This document shows positions 45,874 through 54,875 of a DNA stretch of 64,000 nucleotides, in pieces; within the stretch, counting starts at the first letter, position 1, and every line of letters begins with the position of its first letter. The notes under the pieces are model-generated. The model did not search any database, had not been told where the DNA came from, and worked only from the letters and a program-made list of their open reading frames with translations. Source of the DNA: Oscillatoria sp. SIO1A7 (GTDB lineage Bacteria > Cyanobacteriota > Cyanobacteriia > Cyanobacteriales > Laspinemataceae). Both the position numbers and the translations under genes were made by a program. The stretch lies in assembly GCA_010672965.1 (NCBI GenBank), contig JAAHFN010000005.1, positions 98,171 through 162,170 on the forward strand, in the 5' to 3' direction.

Positions 45874-45990
45874 CTATATTATGCTTAGAACAGCTCCTAA
45901 TAAAGGTTGAAAAAACTCTTGTACCAATTTAGGTAGAAAGCGAGGATCTACTGGGTTATTAGTCTTATTTCGCACCAATTCCCGTCGCAC
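45874..45990 (-). CDS. possible small protein (38 aa)
   Basis: GTG-initiated frame reading RRELVRNKTNNPVDPRFLPK then LVQEFFQPLLGAVLSII and stop. Its composition (Pro-rich turn, amphipathic then hydrophobic C-terminus) is more protein-like than the surroundings, but there is no clear ribosome-binding site. It could equally be a relic. The rest of the 679-bp gap (45645-46323) holds direct repeats (TATAAGGCAATTGG twice) and the STRR below. Confidence 0.3.
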   Translation of the reverse strand: MRRELVRNKTNNPVDPRFLPKLVQEFFQPLLGAVLSII

Positions 45991-46119
45991 CGTTATCTAT
46001 CTATAAAATATAGAATCTACAATCTGCAACTTAGGGGCGGGGGGAATAACCCATTACCCACTACAATACAACAATCCTGCTGTTAGGTTGGAAGCGGTGT
46101 CAATTTCCCCCATAGGGTT

Positions 46120-46235
46120 GAGTGTGGGAAGGGTGGAAGTGTGGGAAGGGTGGGAAGGGTGGGAAGGGTGGGAAGTGTGGGAAGGGTGGGAAGTGTGGGA
46201 AGGGTGGGGAGCGTGGGAAGCGTGGGGAGCCTTCT
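46120..46235. repeat. STRR (GTGGGAAGG)n
   Basis: About ten copies of GTGGGAAG with occasional GTGGGAGC, the complement of the array at 131-187. A long in-frame extension of the next gene runs through it and is not coding. Confidence 0.85.
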
Positions 46236-46323
46236 CCCCACCTTTCCGACAGTCCCTATCTTCTGCAGCCTTTCCCGGACTGGCTTCGACCTAAGTATCC
46301 TTAACGCGAAATATTTAAACATA

Positions 46324-47112
46324 ATGACCTCTTTACCCCTATCGGATCTTGTTATTCGCGACTGGAGCAAAAATGTCTGTCTGGTCGCCACCGATATGGA
46401 TGGCACTCTGACTAAGTTAGGTAAACTCACGGCTGAATTGCTGCAAGCATTAGAGAATTTGGCCGCTGCTAGCTTGCCCGTCTTAATAGTCACGGGCCGC
46501 TCTGCCGGATGGGCGAATGGCTTGGCTGCTTATTTGCCCGTTGTCGGGGTTATTGCCGAAAATGGCGGTCTTTTCTATCCCGGCACTGGCGAACCACCGC
46601 TTTTCTTAACATACCTTGCCGATATAGAAGGTCACCGCAAGAGGCTTGCGACTTTTTTCGATAGCTTTAAGGTAGAATTTCCTCAAATCCAAGAATCATC
46701 GGATAATCGTTTTCGCCTTACAGATTGGACATTTGATGTAGAAGGATTAACCCCCGCAAATTTGCAGCGTCTTAGCTTCCTGTGTCAGGAGCAGGGTTGG
46801 GGATTTACATATAGTTCGGTACACTGTCATATTAAGCCGGCCTCTCAAGATAAGGCTACGGGTTTGTTACAACTGTTGTCTAGTTGCTTTCCCGATTTCT
46901 TGCCCGCAGGCGATCGCGTTCTGACGGTAGGAGATAGCCCCAATGATGAGAGTCTATTTAATCCCAATAATTTTCCCATGTCTGTCGGCGTGGCCAATAT
47001 CTTGGAATATAGCAGCCAATTAGCCCATCGGCCTGCATTTATAACTCGCGCACCAGAAGGGGATGGGTTTTGCGAATTAGCACAATTTCTGATTGAGGAG
47101 CTAAATAGCTGA
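46324..47112 (+). CDS. HAD-superfamily (IIB) phosphatase
   Basis: 262 residues. HAD motifs: I VATDMDGTLTKLG (two Asp), II LIVTGRSAGW, III the Lys in KATGLLQLL and IV VLTVGDSPNDESLF. The cap (PLFLTYLADIEGHRKRLATF) is of the Cof/IIB type used by sugar-phosphate and mannosyl-3-phosphoglycerate phosphatases. Substrate unknown. ATG at 46324 chosen; the 61 codons upstream are STRR. A histidine-kinase gene follows 30 bp downstream, possibly co-transcribed. Confidence 0.85.
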   Translation: MTSLPLSDLVIRDWSKNVCLVATDMDGTLTKLGKLTAELLQALENLAAASLPVLIVTGRSAGWANGLAAYLPVVGVIAENGGLFYPGTGEPPLFLTYLADIEGHRKRLATFFDSFKVEFPQIQESSDNRFRLTDWTFDVEGLTPANLQRLSFLCQEQGWGFTYSSVHCHIKPASQDKATGLLQLLSSCFPDFLPAGDRVLTVGDSPNDESLFNPNNFPMSVGVANILEYSSQLAHRPAFITRAPEGDGFCELAQFLIEELNS

Positions 47113-47142
47113 GAAAACCCTAGGCAAGCGATAGCTAAAATA

Positions 47143-49356
47143 ATGATGAAGCCAGAGAGTATTAAAAGTAATCTAGAGGAATTCAAAGAAGAGCAAGAGC
47201 CGATCCTAAACCAAGTTGATAATGCGATAGCGCTATTTAATCGAACGGGCAAACTGGTTTTATTCAACCAAAAATTATTAAACTTTTGGGATTTAGAGCG
47301 AAACTGGCTGCAAAAGCAGCCTCATTTTGAGGAGGTTTTCGCCCGGGTAATGGAATCCGGCTACTGGTCCCACGAACACCGGCAAAGACTTCAGGAAGCT
47401 TATGAGCAACCCCACGGAGTTTCCTTCTGGATAGAGCAAATCAACGGTATCAGCTTGCAAGCGGACATGACCGTGACAAAAAATGGGGGACGACTGCTCA
47501 TTTTCCGAGATATAACCAAATACCAGCGTTCCCAGGCGAGCTTAGAAGCAGAAGTAAAGCGGCTGAGATTTTTGCTGGGGCTAACGGAGCGGTTGCAGGC
47601 GGGGGGAGACTTGCAGGAAATTAGCCAGTTTGCCCTCACTTATTTGGTGCGAGCAATGAATTCTGCTTTTGGAGACGTAAAGGTAGTTCGGGGAGAAGGA
47701 AGCGATCGCTATGCTGGGCCGATCGTGAATCGCGTTGCTGGGGAATTTTTGGCCACCTACGGCAAACCGGCAATAGCAGATATGGAAGCGTTGCTGGAGC
47801 GCGGCATCCCCTACGGTCAGGGATTGCTCTGGGAAGTAGTAGAAACTGGCGAACCTGTATTTGTAGAAGATTATCGCAATCATCCCAAAGCGGTGCCCGG
47901 ATTTCGCCATCCCGGGATTGGGCAATTGGGCATTTTTCCCATCCCCGCCACTACAGGTAGGATTATTGGCGTACTCACTTTAGAGTCGCGCAGCTCGCAA
48001 AAACTCCAAGAAGCGCCGCAACAGGATATGCTCCTAGCGGCCTGTCAGATGTTGGGAGCGGCGATCGAGCGAGCAGAAGCCCAGGAAAACCTAAGAAAGA
48101 CGAACCAAGATCTAGAGCGAGCCTCGGAGCTAAAGTCAGAGTTTTTGGCTTCTATGTCCCACGAACTACGCACCCCCCTAAATAGCATCCTGGGATTCGC
48201 CGACCTGCTACAGCGGGAAATTGGCGGTTCTCTGAATCCGCGCCAGATTAATCACGTTAAGGCGATTGAAAAAAGCGGCCAACATCTCTTAGCACTGATT
48301 AACGAGATTCTGGATCTCTCCAAAATCGAAGCCGGGAAAGTCGATCTAAACCTAGATACCATATCCATTCACGATCTTTGTACCAGTTGTCTTAAAATGC
48401 TCCAACCCCGAGCGGACAAAAAACGTCTTGCTCTGTCTTTGGAATTAGATTACCGACTCAGTTTAGCTGACTTGGACGAGCGCCGAGTGCGACAAATGCT
48501 GGTGAACTTGCTTTCCAACGCAATTAAGTTTACTCCCGAGAGAGGCAAAGTAAAACTCAGCGGGCGACTGGCACTGGGTAATGAGATAGAAGCAGACTAC
48601 CGACCGGATTGCTCGACAGTCAATCCCAGTACCCCTTACCTTTGTTTAGAGGTAATCGACTCTGGGATTGGAATTCCCGAAGAAAAGTGGAGTTTGTTAT
48701 TTCGACCTTTTCAGCAGGTGGATTCCTCTCTGACTCGCCGCCATGAGGGCACGGGGTTGGGTTTGGCACTGACGAAGCGATTGGCGGAACTGCATGGAGG
48801 GACGGTTTCTTTTCAATCAGTTCCTGAAGTTGGCAGTACCTTTCGGGTCTGGCTGCCGATCGCGGAAATGTTTGCTAATGCATCTGCCTTAGAAGAGCAA
48901 AAGGTCGGTAGCACTACAGAAACTGGCGCTCCCAAAGAAGAATATAAAGAGGGTTGGCGGATTTTGGTAGTGGAGGATCAACCCTCCAATCAAGTGCTAG
49001 TGACGGAGTTGCTAGAATCTCAGGGATATGCAGTAGAGTTAATCTGCGATGGTGAATCTATGCTAAAAGCAATTTATTCGCCTTTAGCAACAAATAAATC
49101 TTTACCAGATTTAATTTTGATGGATATTCAATTACCAGAGGTGGATGGGTTAGAGCTAATCCGCCATATCAAGGCCCATCCGCTTTGGCAGCAGATACCG
49201 ACAATAGCAGTGACAGCGATGGCAATGCCCGGAGATAGCGATCGCTGTCTGGCTGCTGGGGCTGCAGCCTATCTGAGCAAGCCTCTAGATTTGGATTTAG
49301 TCCTCTCCACTGTAAAATCTTTTTTAGAAGAGAATAGTGTCTCAAGGATAAATTGA
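47143..49356 (+). CDS. hybrid sensor histidine kinase (PAS-GAF-HisKA-HATPase-REC)
   Basis: 737 residues, cytoplasmic. PAS ~20-120 (VDNAIALFNRTGKLVLFNQK), GAF ~145-310, HisKA with SMSHELRTPLNSILGF (~340, phospho-His), HATPase_c with NLLSNAIKFTPERG, DSGIGIP and GTGLGLAL (~440-585), and a C-terminal receiver domain with VVEDQPSNQ, phospho-Asp in LILMDIQLPEVDG, and AYLSKPLD (~605-730). All key residues are present. No membrane helices, so a soluble sensor; the signal is unknown. Two adjacent ATG codons at the start. No cognate separate response regulator nearby. Confidence 0.93.
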   Translation: MMKPESIKSNLEEFKEEQEPILNQVDNAIALFNRTGKLVLFNQKLLNFWDLERNWLQKQPHFEEVFARVMESGYWSHEHRQRLQEAYEQPHGVSFWIEQINGISLQADMTVTKNGGRLLIFRDITKYQRSQASLEAEVKRLRFLLGLTERLQAGGDLQEISQFALTYLVRAMNSAFGDVKVVRGEGSDRYAGPIVNRVAGEFLATYGKPAIADMEALLERGIPYGQGLLWEVVETGEPVFVEDYRNHPKAVPGFRHPGIGQLGIFPIPATTGRIIGVLTLESRSSQKLQEAPQQDMLLAACQMLGAAIERAEAQENLRKTNQDLERASELKSEFLASMSHELRTPLNSILGFADLLQREIGGSLNPRQINHVKAIEKSGQHLLALINEILDLSKIEAGKVDLNLDTISIHDLCTSCLKMLQPRADKKRLALSLELDYRLSLADLDERRVRQMLVNLLSNAIKFTPERGKVKLSGRLALGNEIEADYRPDCSTVNPSTPYLCLEVIDSGIGIPEEKWSLLFRPFQQVDSSLTRRHEGTGLGLALTKRLAELHGGTVSFQSVPEVGSTFRVWLPIAEMFANASALEEQKVGSTTETGAPKEEYKEGWRILVVEDQPSNQVLVTELLESQGYAVELICDGESMLKAIYSPLATNKSLPDLILMDIQLPEVDGLELIRHIKAHPLWQQIPTIAVTAMAMPGDSDRCLAAGAAAYLSKPLDLDLVLSTVKSFLEENSVSRIN

Positions 49357-49409
49357 AACAGTAAATCAAAGAAAACAGAAACAAGGAAACATTCGTCGAG
49401 CAAAAACCA

Positions 49410-49652
49410 ATGGCTTTTGATATTTTAGATCTCGGACCAGTTTGTGCCAAGCTCCAACAATACGCCGATCGGGATGGCAAGATTCCCGAAGCTAGGGACG
49501 ATTGGCAGGATTTTAATTAGCCCAGAAGCTTTGCGGAAAGGTTTGGCGATCGCCAAACAGGTCGAGAGAACTGGCAGGCGTTTTTGGAGATAGCTCGTGC
49601 CGAGACTTCCATTGCCATTCAAGCTTTGCTAGAACTTGAAGGAGACTATTAG
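49410..49652 (+). pseudogene. small gene with an in-frame stop
   Basis: ATG frame reads MAFDILDLGPVCAKLQQY and DGKIPEARDDWQDFN, hits TAG at 49518, then continues in the same phase as ENWQAFLEIARAETSIAIQA and LLELEGDY to a stop at 49650. The overall composition looks like a ~80-residue helical protein broken by one nonsense codon (or a short indel pair). No family assigned. The rest of 49357-49711 has no other feature. Confidence 0.4.
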
Positions 49653-49711
49653 AAGTGGCTTTTTTTATTTGATGTAAAAAAATATTAGCAATTTCTTACA
49701 AAGCCAAAATA

Positions 49712-50407
49712 ATGGCTAACAATATGCATGAATTAACTTTAAGGTGGGTAGAAGTTGGTGAGATAAGAACGCAAACAATTTGGGATCGACAGCCCAGTAA
49801 AAATTCTGGAAGGGTGCGGATTGGTAGAGACCCTACTCGTTGCGATATTGTCTTGCTACATCCAACGGTATCGGGGCTGCATGTCGAAATTTTTTATTAT
49901 CGGAAACGCAACTATTTTTATCTGCGCAATCTGCGTCATAGCAATCCACCCAAGGTAGATGGGAAAAGACTCTATGAAGGTGAAGTCATATTGAATGAGG
50001 GCAGTATTATTTATTTGGGAAAGGTGAAAATTAAAGTAATCGCCATAGATCCAATTATTTCCTCGAATTTGTTGTTATCTGAAGCTCGCATAGATCGGGA
50101 GCGAAATAATGGTAGACCGGTGCTAAAACAAAGAGTCGCAAAGCAAAAGATGGCAGGGAGAGAAAAGCGGCTTGTAAGGCGATCGCGCTACGCACACGCT
50201 ATTAACTATGCCTTGGCAGAGCCAAAGCGTTTGACCTGCAGGAGGGAAAGGCGCTTATTGCCGACTTACGGCTTGGAATGCCCTCATTGCCAGAAAATAT
50301 CTCCGCTCAAACTTATGGAATTTGGTTGCCCTTGGTGTGGAGCATCTCTGTCGGAGGCCAAGTGCGTTGACATTATTCATAATAAAAGTTTTGAGGAAAA
50401 GTTATGA
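49712..50407 (+). CDS. FHA-domain protein with C-terminal zinc ribbon
   Basis: 231 residues. FHA domain ~30-115 (VRIGRDPTRCDIVLLHPTVS, GLHVEIF, LRNLRHSNPPKVDG), which binds phosphothreonine peptides; SGLH is the phospho-contact segment. A basic linker (Arg/Lys-rich, ~130-185) follows, then a four-Cys ribbon (LECPHCQKIS...FGCPWCGASL, ~193-222). Combination suggests a Ser/Thr-kinase signalling adaptor. No kinase gene next door. ATG start; second Met at codon 5. Confidence 0.85.
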   Translation: MANNMHELTLRWVEVGEIRTQTIWDRQPSKNSGRVRIGRDPTRCDIVLLHPTVSGLHVEIFYYRKRNYFYLRNLRHSNPPKVDGKRLYEGEVILNEGSIIYLGKVKIKVIAIDPIISSNLLLSEARIDRERNNGRPVLKQRVAKQKMAGREKRLVRRSRYAHAINYALAEPKRLTCRRERRLLPTYGLECPHCQKISPLKLMEFGCPWCGASLSEAKCVDIIHNKSFEEKL

Positions 50408-50499
50408 ATTATAAAGTTTGAGTGTTGAGGTTTAAATAAAGCATAAATACCTGAAAAATAACCAGATTAATTATTAATAAAAAACATTCTAACTCTCAA

Positions 50500-50545
50500 G
50501 CTAAGAAGGTCAAAAGTCAAAAGTCAAAAGTCAAAAGTCAAAAGT
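50500..50545. repeat. STRR (AAAAGTC)n
   Basis: Six copies of the heptamer AAAAGTC just downstream of the FHA gene; related to the AAAGTCAAAAGT run at the end of bufC. Confidence 0.8.
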
Positions 50546-50550
50546 CTCAA

Positions 50551-51664
50551 TTATTGAGTTTGAAACATACAGCGATCGCGCCCTTGCTCTTTAGCAAGAT
50601 ACAACACCGAGTCAGCAGCAGCAATCAAAGAAGCGGGCTTTTCAGATTCGGTAGGTATAGTGCTGGCTACGCCCAAACTCAAAGTGACCCAATCAGACAA
50701 AGGGGAACCTCGATGAGAAATATGCAAGCTTTTAACCTGTTCTCGGATAGCATTCGCGACCGTTAACGCACCAGAGCAAGGAGTATGGGGCAATACTACA
50801 GCAAATTCTTCTCCTCCATACCTACCTAGCTACCAAATCTTCTCGCCGCTGAACAGCCTCGTCCAGAACGCTAGCCACTTTTTGCAAACAATCATCCCCT
50901 GCTTGGTGACCGTAGGTATCGTTATAGCGCTTAAAATAGTCGATGTCGCATAAAATTAGAGATAAAGGCGCTTTTTCCTCCGCCAACTGTTGCCATTGTT
51001 GGTCGAGATATTCGTCAAACAGGCGGCGATTGGCCACTTGGGTTAGCCCGTCAATAGTCGCCAAACGCTGCAACTCCTTTCTTGCTTCCTCTGCTTCTTT
51101 ATGAAGATCCTCAATTTTCTTTTTAGCTAATTCGTGAATTTGTGCTTGAGCCAAAAGCAATTGAGGAACGTCAATTAATTTAAACTCACCAGGAGCAAGT
51201 TGAACGACAATCGGTTCGTAGAGTAAGTCACTCTGTCGCCGTACTGCTTTGGCAGCGGCATCCACAATCTCAGCAGAACCAGAAAACTGCAATAGCTCTG
51301 TCTTTGCAAAGCTATACAAAGTGCTAATCGGTCGCTTTAAAAATAACTCTCTTGCAAAAGGACGGCTCAAATGTTCAAAAAATCGCCGTCTGGAAATCAT
51401 TCCTAACAATTCTTCTTGTGCTATTAAGATGACTCCAGCAAGGTGTGGATTGGCCTCAAATACTTGCTCTACTTCATTCCCGAGACAATCCATGCCAACA
51501 TGAAAATCATGCAAACGCAGATCGAGTAGGGTCGAGCCCCAACGTAGCTCCCTATTTATCCATCTATAATTTATCGATGGATAATTTATCGATGGATATA
51601 GAGGTGGCACGGAGATATAATCTTTGTAATGCTTTAGCATATTATGACAGGGCTCCGAATGCAT
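50551..51664 (-). pseudogene. diguanylate cyclase (GGDEF) gene broken by a 4-bp duplication
   Basis: N-terminal ~170 residues form a CBS-like or atypical sensing region (GNEVEQVFEANPHLAGVILI, LLGMISRRRFFEHLSRPFA), then a coiled-coil linker (ELAKKKIEDLHKEAEEARKE) and a GGDEF domain starting ATIDGLTQVANRRLFDEYL with LCDIDYFKRYNDTYGHQAGDD. The frame stops at 50822-50824, exactly before the active site. Plus-strand 50819-50826 is TACCTACC; removing one copy restores ARYGGEEFAVVLPHTPC, continuing to the stop at 50551 (LSLGVAS, AADSVLYLAKEQGRDR). The RxxD inhibitory site (RRED) is present. Start uncertain; upstream Met codons at 51640 and 51664. Confidence 0.85.
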
Positions 51665-52757
51665 ACAACCATCCACAGTAACCCATCTACAATCGCTGGG
51701 GACAGGGTTACGCGGGCTTTTTTGCAATGTGTTTTTTGCAATGTGGGTTTTGACGTTACGATATAATTTGGCCCCTTTTCAAGCCCTCCTTTAGCGCCTC
51801 CCTTTAGAGCCTTTATAACATGAATATAGCTTCTCTCCGATTATCTGTCTGACATTGAAATTTGTCTGCATAGTAACCTTGATAATTACCATTCTATAAT
51901 TAATGGTGTTTCTATTTTAATCGACTTACAAGGGTTCCCATCAGAAGGTAAGTTATAAGGTCAATAAGATTGAGCCTGCTTCCTCAATCTTACTTTATCA
52001 ATGATGAATTCGCATAATGGTTAAATAAAGATTAAATTAAAATTGAGTTGAATTTAAATATAAGTAAAAATATTTGATATAAAAACAAAATAGCATCTAT
52101 ATTGGCATTGCGCATTGGGGATCGGGCATTGGGCATCGGGGGCATCGGGCATTGGGCATCGGCGAATTGGGCATTGAGCCAAATCGCAAAACTATTCAAA
52201 ACGATATTGACAGACGACTATATCTATATATATACGAGACTTATGAGACTGACGGGACTTACGCATGAGACGCTATATTTGCGGCAACTACAGGGAAATT
52301 GCCCCTACAAAATACTGCATATAGATATTTTGTCTAAGTCCTAATTGTTTTTAGACTCACTTTCGCTTAAGCTAATTAAATTTTTAGCTAGCTTTATAAA
52401 GCTTGATTTTTAAAATACAGGACTTACGCTTTCTTGAGAATTAAACGCGGTAGCGATAAGACTGGCAGTGCCCGCCCCTAAATCAGAAGACTCTAGTAGC
52501 CCGTCAAGGTAGTTTTGAATAGTTGAGCAATTTCTTCCGTAGGCGTAGCCGCCCCTTAGGGGCTTGCCCAATGCCCTATGCCCAATGCCCGATGCCCAAT
52601 GCCCGATGCCTAATGCCCGATGCCCAATTATTTCTTGACAGATCGCTAGCTTTTGTCCGGGTTGGGGGGCTCGGGGTGAGAATAGGAGAGCTTGGGATAC
52701 AATAGCTCAAGCGGAGTAGGGGCAGAAAGTGCCCTGAACTTTCGTAAGGCGAACCGG
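51665..52757. other. long AT-rich intergenic region with STRRs
   Basis: Contains TTTTTGCAATGTG direct repeats (about 51720-51748), a GGGCATC/GGGCATT heptamer array (about 52105-52175), the AGGACTTACGCA element below, a lone half-element (ACAGGACTTACGC, about 52420) and a complementary CCCAATGCCCGATG array (about 52565-52630). No gene detected in either strand; frames at 52102-52344 and 52523-52705 are repeat-derived. Confidence 0.6.
52254..52342. repeat. AGGACTTACGCA element (89 bp, diverged)
   Basis: Ends GGGACTTACGCA and TTTTGTCTAAGTCCT; interior AATTGCCCCTACAAAATACTG is shared with copies at 16024 and 35864. Confidence 0.75.
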
Positions 52758-53855
52758 ATGAATAAAGTGACAAATGCTTTAACGAATGCTTTTACGCTTT
52801 GGATGAGCTTGCTGGTGGAGGCAATCCCTTTCTTGCTATTGGGGGTGCTGCTATCGAGCTTGCTCCTATTATTTGTAAACGAGCGCAAGCTGATTTCACT
52901 GTTGCCCCGCAACCCTATCCTGGGAGCCTTGGTTGGCAGTTCTATAGGCTTTTTGTTTCCAGTATGCGAGTGCGGCAACGTGCCGGTAGCGCGTCGGTTG
53001 CTCATGCAAGGAGTGCCGCCCTCGGTGGCAATAGGATTTCTGCTCGCGGCACCGACAGTCAATCCAATTGTGATTTGGTCAACTTGGACTGCTTTTCGCG
53101 ATTTGCCAGAAATAGTCCTGTTGCGGATAGTATTTTCCTTGGGGATTGCCACTATAGTTGGCTCTATATTTAGCGTTCAAAAAGATTTGCGTCCGATGCT
53201 GCAACCGACCCTGGTTCGTGCCATGCCAAGACCGCAGCCAAATCCCAAGGAAAAATTGTCAGGGACAGCACAGCCCATCTCGCCTCTATTACAATCGGGC
53301 ACATTTTTATTGGGGCAGTCATCGGAACCCGTGCGTATAGATAGCGGCCTAAGCAATAGCCCCTACGGATTGGGAAATAAAGCGATCGCCGGGAGTCGCG
53401 GCCAGCTAGGCTTGGGGCGAGGCAACCCTTTTGCCAAAAAATCAGTGCTAGAAAAATGCCGCTTGTTAGCAGATAATATGATTTTCGAGCTGCAGGAACT
53501 TGGGGGCGTGTTGGTTGTGGGCAGCGCGATCGCCGCCGTAATCCAAGTGGCAGCTCCCCGAGAACTGATTCTCAGCATTGGTGCTGGCCCAGTTAGCTCG
53601 ATTCTTGCCATGCTCGTCTTGGCAACTGTTGTTTCCATCTGTTCCACTGTTGACGCCTTTTTTGCCCTCTCCTTTGCCTCCGCCTTTACCAGCGGTTCTT
53701 TGCTAGCATTTTTAGTATTTGGCCCGATGATAGACCTCAAAGCCCTAGGTCTGATGTTATGGATTTTCAAAGGCAGGGCGATCGTCTATATAACCATACT
53801 CCCGGCTCTACTCACATTCTTCTTAACTCTCGCCTACAACTTAAAATTAGGTTAA
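52758..53855 (+). CDS. permease (DUF318/UPF0718 family, YcgR/ArsP-like)
   Basis: 365 residues with about eight membrane helices and a central cytoplasmic loop (~155-245, low-complexity, Pro/Ser-rich). The signature FLFPVCECGNVPVARRLLMQG followed by AIGFLLAAPTVNPIVI contains the CxCG motif typical of this permease family. A second repeat of the fold carries VSICSTVDAFFALSFASAF. Homologues next to TIGR03943 proteins are thought to move an unidentified solute or metal; ArsP-type members export organoarsenicals. Start at MNKVTNALTNAF. The partner gene follows after a repeat element. Confidence 0.88.
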   Translation: MNKVTNALTNAFTLWMSLLVEAIPFLLLGVLLSSLLLLFVNERKLISLLPRNPILGALVGSSIGFLFPVCECGNVPVARRLLMQGVPPSVAIGFLLAAPTVNPIVIWSTWTAFRDLPEIVLLRIVFSLGIATIVGSIFSVQKDLRPMLQPTLVRAMPRPQPNPKEKLSGTAQPISPLLQSGTFLLGQSSEPVRIDSGLSNSPYGLGNKAIAGSRGQLGLGRGNPFAKKSVLEKCRLLADNMIFELQELGGVLVVGSAIAAVIQVAAPRELILSIGAGPVSSILAMLVLATVVSICSTVDAFFALSFASAFTSGSLLAFLVFGPMIDLKALGLMLWIFKGRAIVYITILPALLTFFLTLAYNLKLG

Positions 53856-53877
53856 TGAGAAGCATAGAATTGGCCTA

Positions 53878-54069
53878 TATAGCAATACGCCGAAAAGTTT
53901 AGGAAATTAAAAATTACCAAAGCTAGTAACGGCAATGCTCGTGTTGTTGGCGTAGCCTGCGCGGGGAGCGTAGCCTGCGCGTAGCGCATAGCGCATAAGC
54001 TGACCGCGCTTCGCACCGACCGCTGACTGCTGACCGCTGACTGCTGACCGCTGACTGCTTACTGCTATA
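53878..54069. repeat. TATAGCAGTAAGC-family element between permease and partner gene
   Basis: About 192 bp from TATAGCAATACGCCGAAAAG to ACTGCTTACTGCTATA, with CGCTGACTGCTGAC repeats; ends 2 bp before the ATG of the next gene. Confidence 0.8.
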
Positions 54070-54071
54070 TT

Positions 54072-54839
54072 ATGAAAAAATCTGCTCGCTTAAAAAGAAT
54101 AGAACCTTGGCTAGAAGTATTAGCGACTCTAGCTTGGGGTGGATTACTGCTAAAATACTGGTTGACAGGAGAGTTAAACATCCTAATTCATCCCAATTAC
54201 TTTGCACTAACAATTGCTGGGGGAATTGGCTTGCTACTGGTTGGCAGCTTTAAGGTATTGCAATTGCTGAATGTAGGAAAGCGCAAAGGAACTTTTATCC
54301 AGGCAGAAAAACATATTGCTCTATTTCCTCCAGGTTGGAGTAGCGGATTGCTATTGGGGGCAGCAATTTTAGGATTTACATTCACGCCCCAAGTGTTTGC
54401 TAGCGACAAGGCAGTCCGAGAGGGAGTTACGGATTTTTTGCCCGTGACCCAAACCCAGCCTAAAGCTTTTCGTTCGGCAACGAAACCAGAAGATCGCAGT
54501 CTCATTGAGTGGGTACGCACCTTGACCGTTTATCCGGAACCAGATGCTTATGCAGGTCAAAAAGTTAAAGTAAAAGGCTTTGCTATTCATTTAGACGAGC
54601 TACCAGAGGAATATCTATTGCTGGCTCGGTTTGTAATTACCTGCTGTGCCGCTGATGCCTATCCGGTAGGGCTCCCAGTTAAACTAAAAGGTTCTCGCGA
54701 TGAGTTTCCCCCGGATACTTGGTTAGAAGTCGAAGGACAGATGAAGGCGGAAACTTTCGGGGATAATCGCAAACTTACTATAGAAACCAAGTCTATCCAA
54801 GTGATTCCCAAACCTAAGAATCCCTATGATACTAATTAA
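54072..54839 (+). CDS. TIGR03943 family protein (YcgQ-like permease partner)
   Basis: 255 residues. Three to four N-terminal hydrophobic segments (LEVLATLAWGGLLLKYWL; FALTIAGGIGLLLVGSF; GLLLGAAILGFTF) and an OB-like soluble C-terminus (PDAYAGQKVKVKGFAIHLDE, LLLARFVITCCAADAYPVGL, DTWLEVEGQMKAE). The CC pair in FVITCCAADAYPVG is the family hallmark. In Firmicutes the family is encoded beside a DUF318 permease, as here, supporting a two-subunit transporter. A repeat element occupies the gap between the pair, so co-transcription is not assured. Confidence 0.85.
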   Translation: MKKSARLKRIEPWLEVLATLAWGGLLLKYWLTGELNILIHPNYFALTIAGGIGLLLVGSFKVLQLLNVGKRKGTFIQAEKHIALFPPGWSSGLLLGAAILGFTFTPQVFASDKAVREGVTDFLPVTQTQPKAFRSATKPEDRSLIEWVRTLTVYPEPDAYAGQKVKVKGFAIHLDELPEEYLLLARFVITCCAADAYPVGLPVKLKGSRDEFPPDTWLEVEGQMKAETFGDNRKLTIETKSIQVIPKPKNPYDTN

Positions 54840-54875
54840 TATTTACTTAATATTAATATAATTGATTGTCAATTA

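Noticed and set aside
46141-46323. 61-residue N-terminal extension of the HAD phosphatase
   Set aside because: GRVGRVGS-type residues come from the tandem repeat; the ATG at 46324 gives a normal family N-terminus.
46083-46493. 136-codon minus-strand frame with PTL repeats
   Set aside because: Produced by translating the GTGGGAAGG array; no protein-like remainder.
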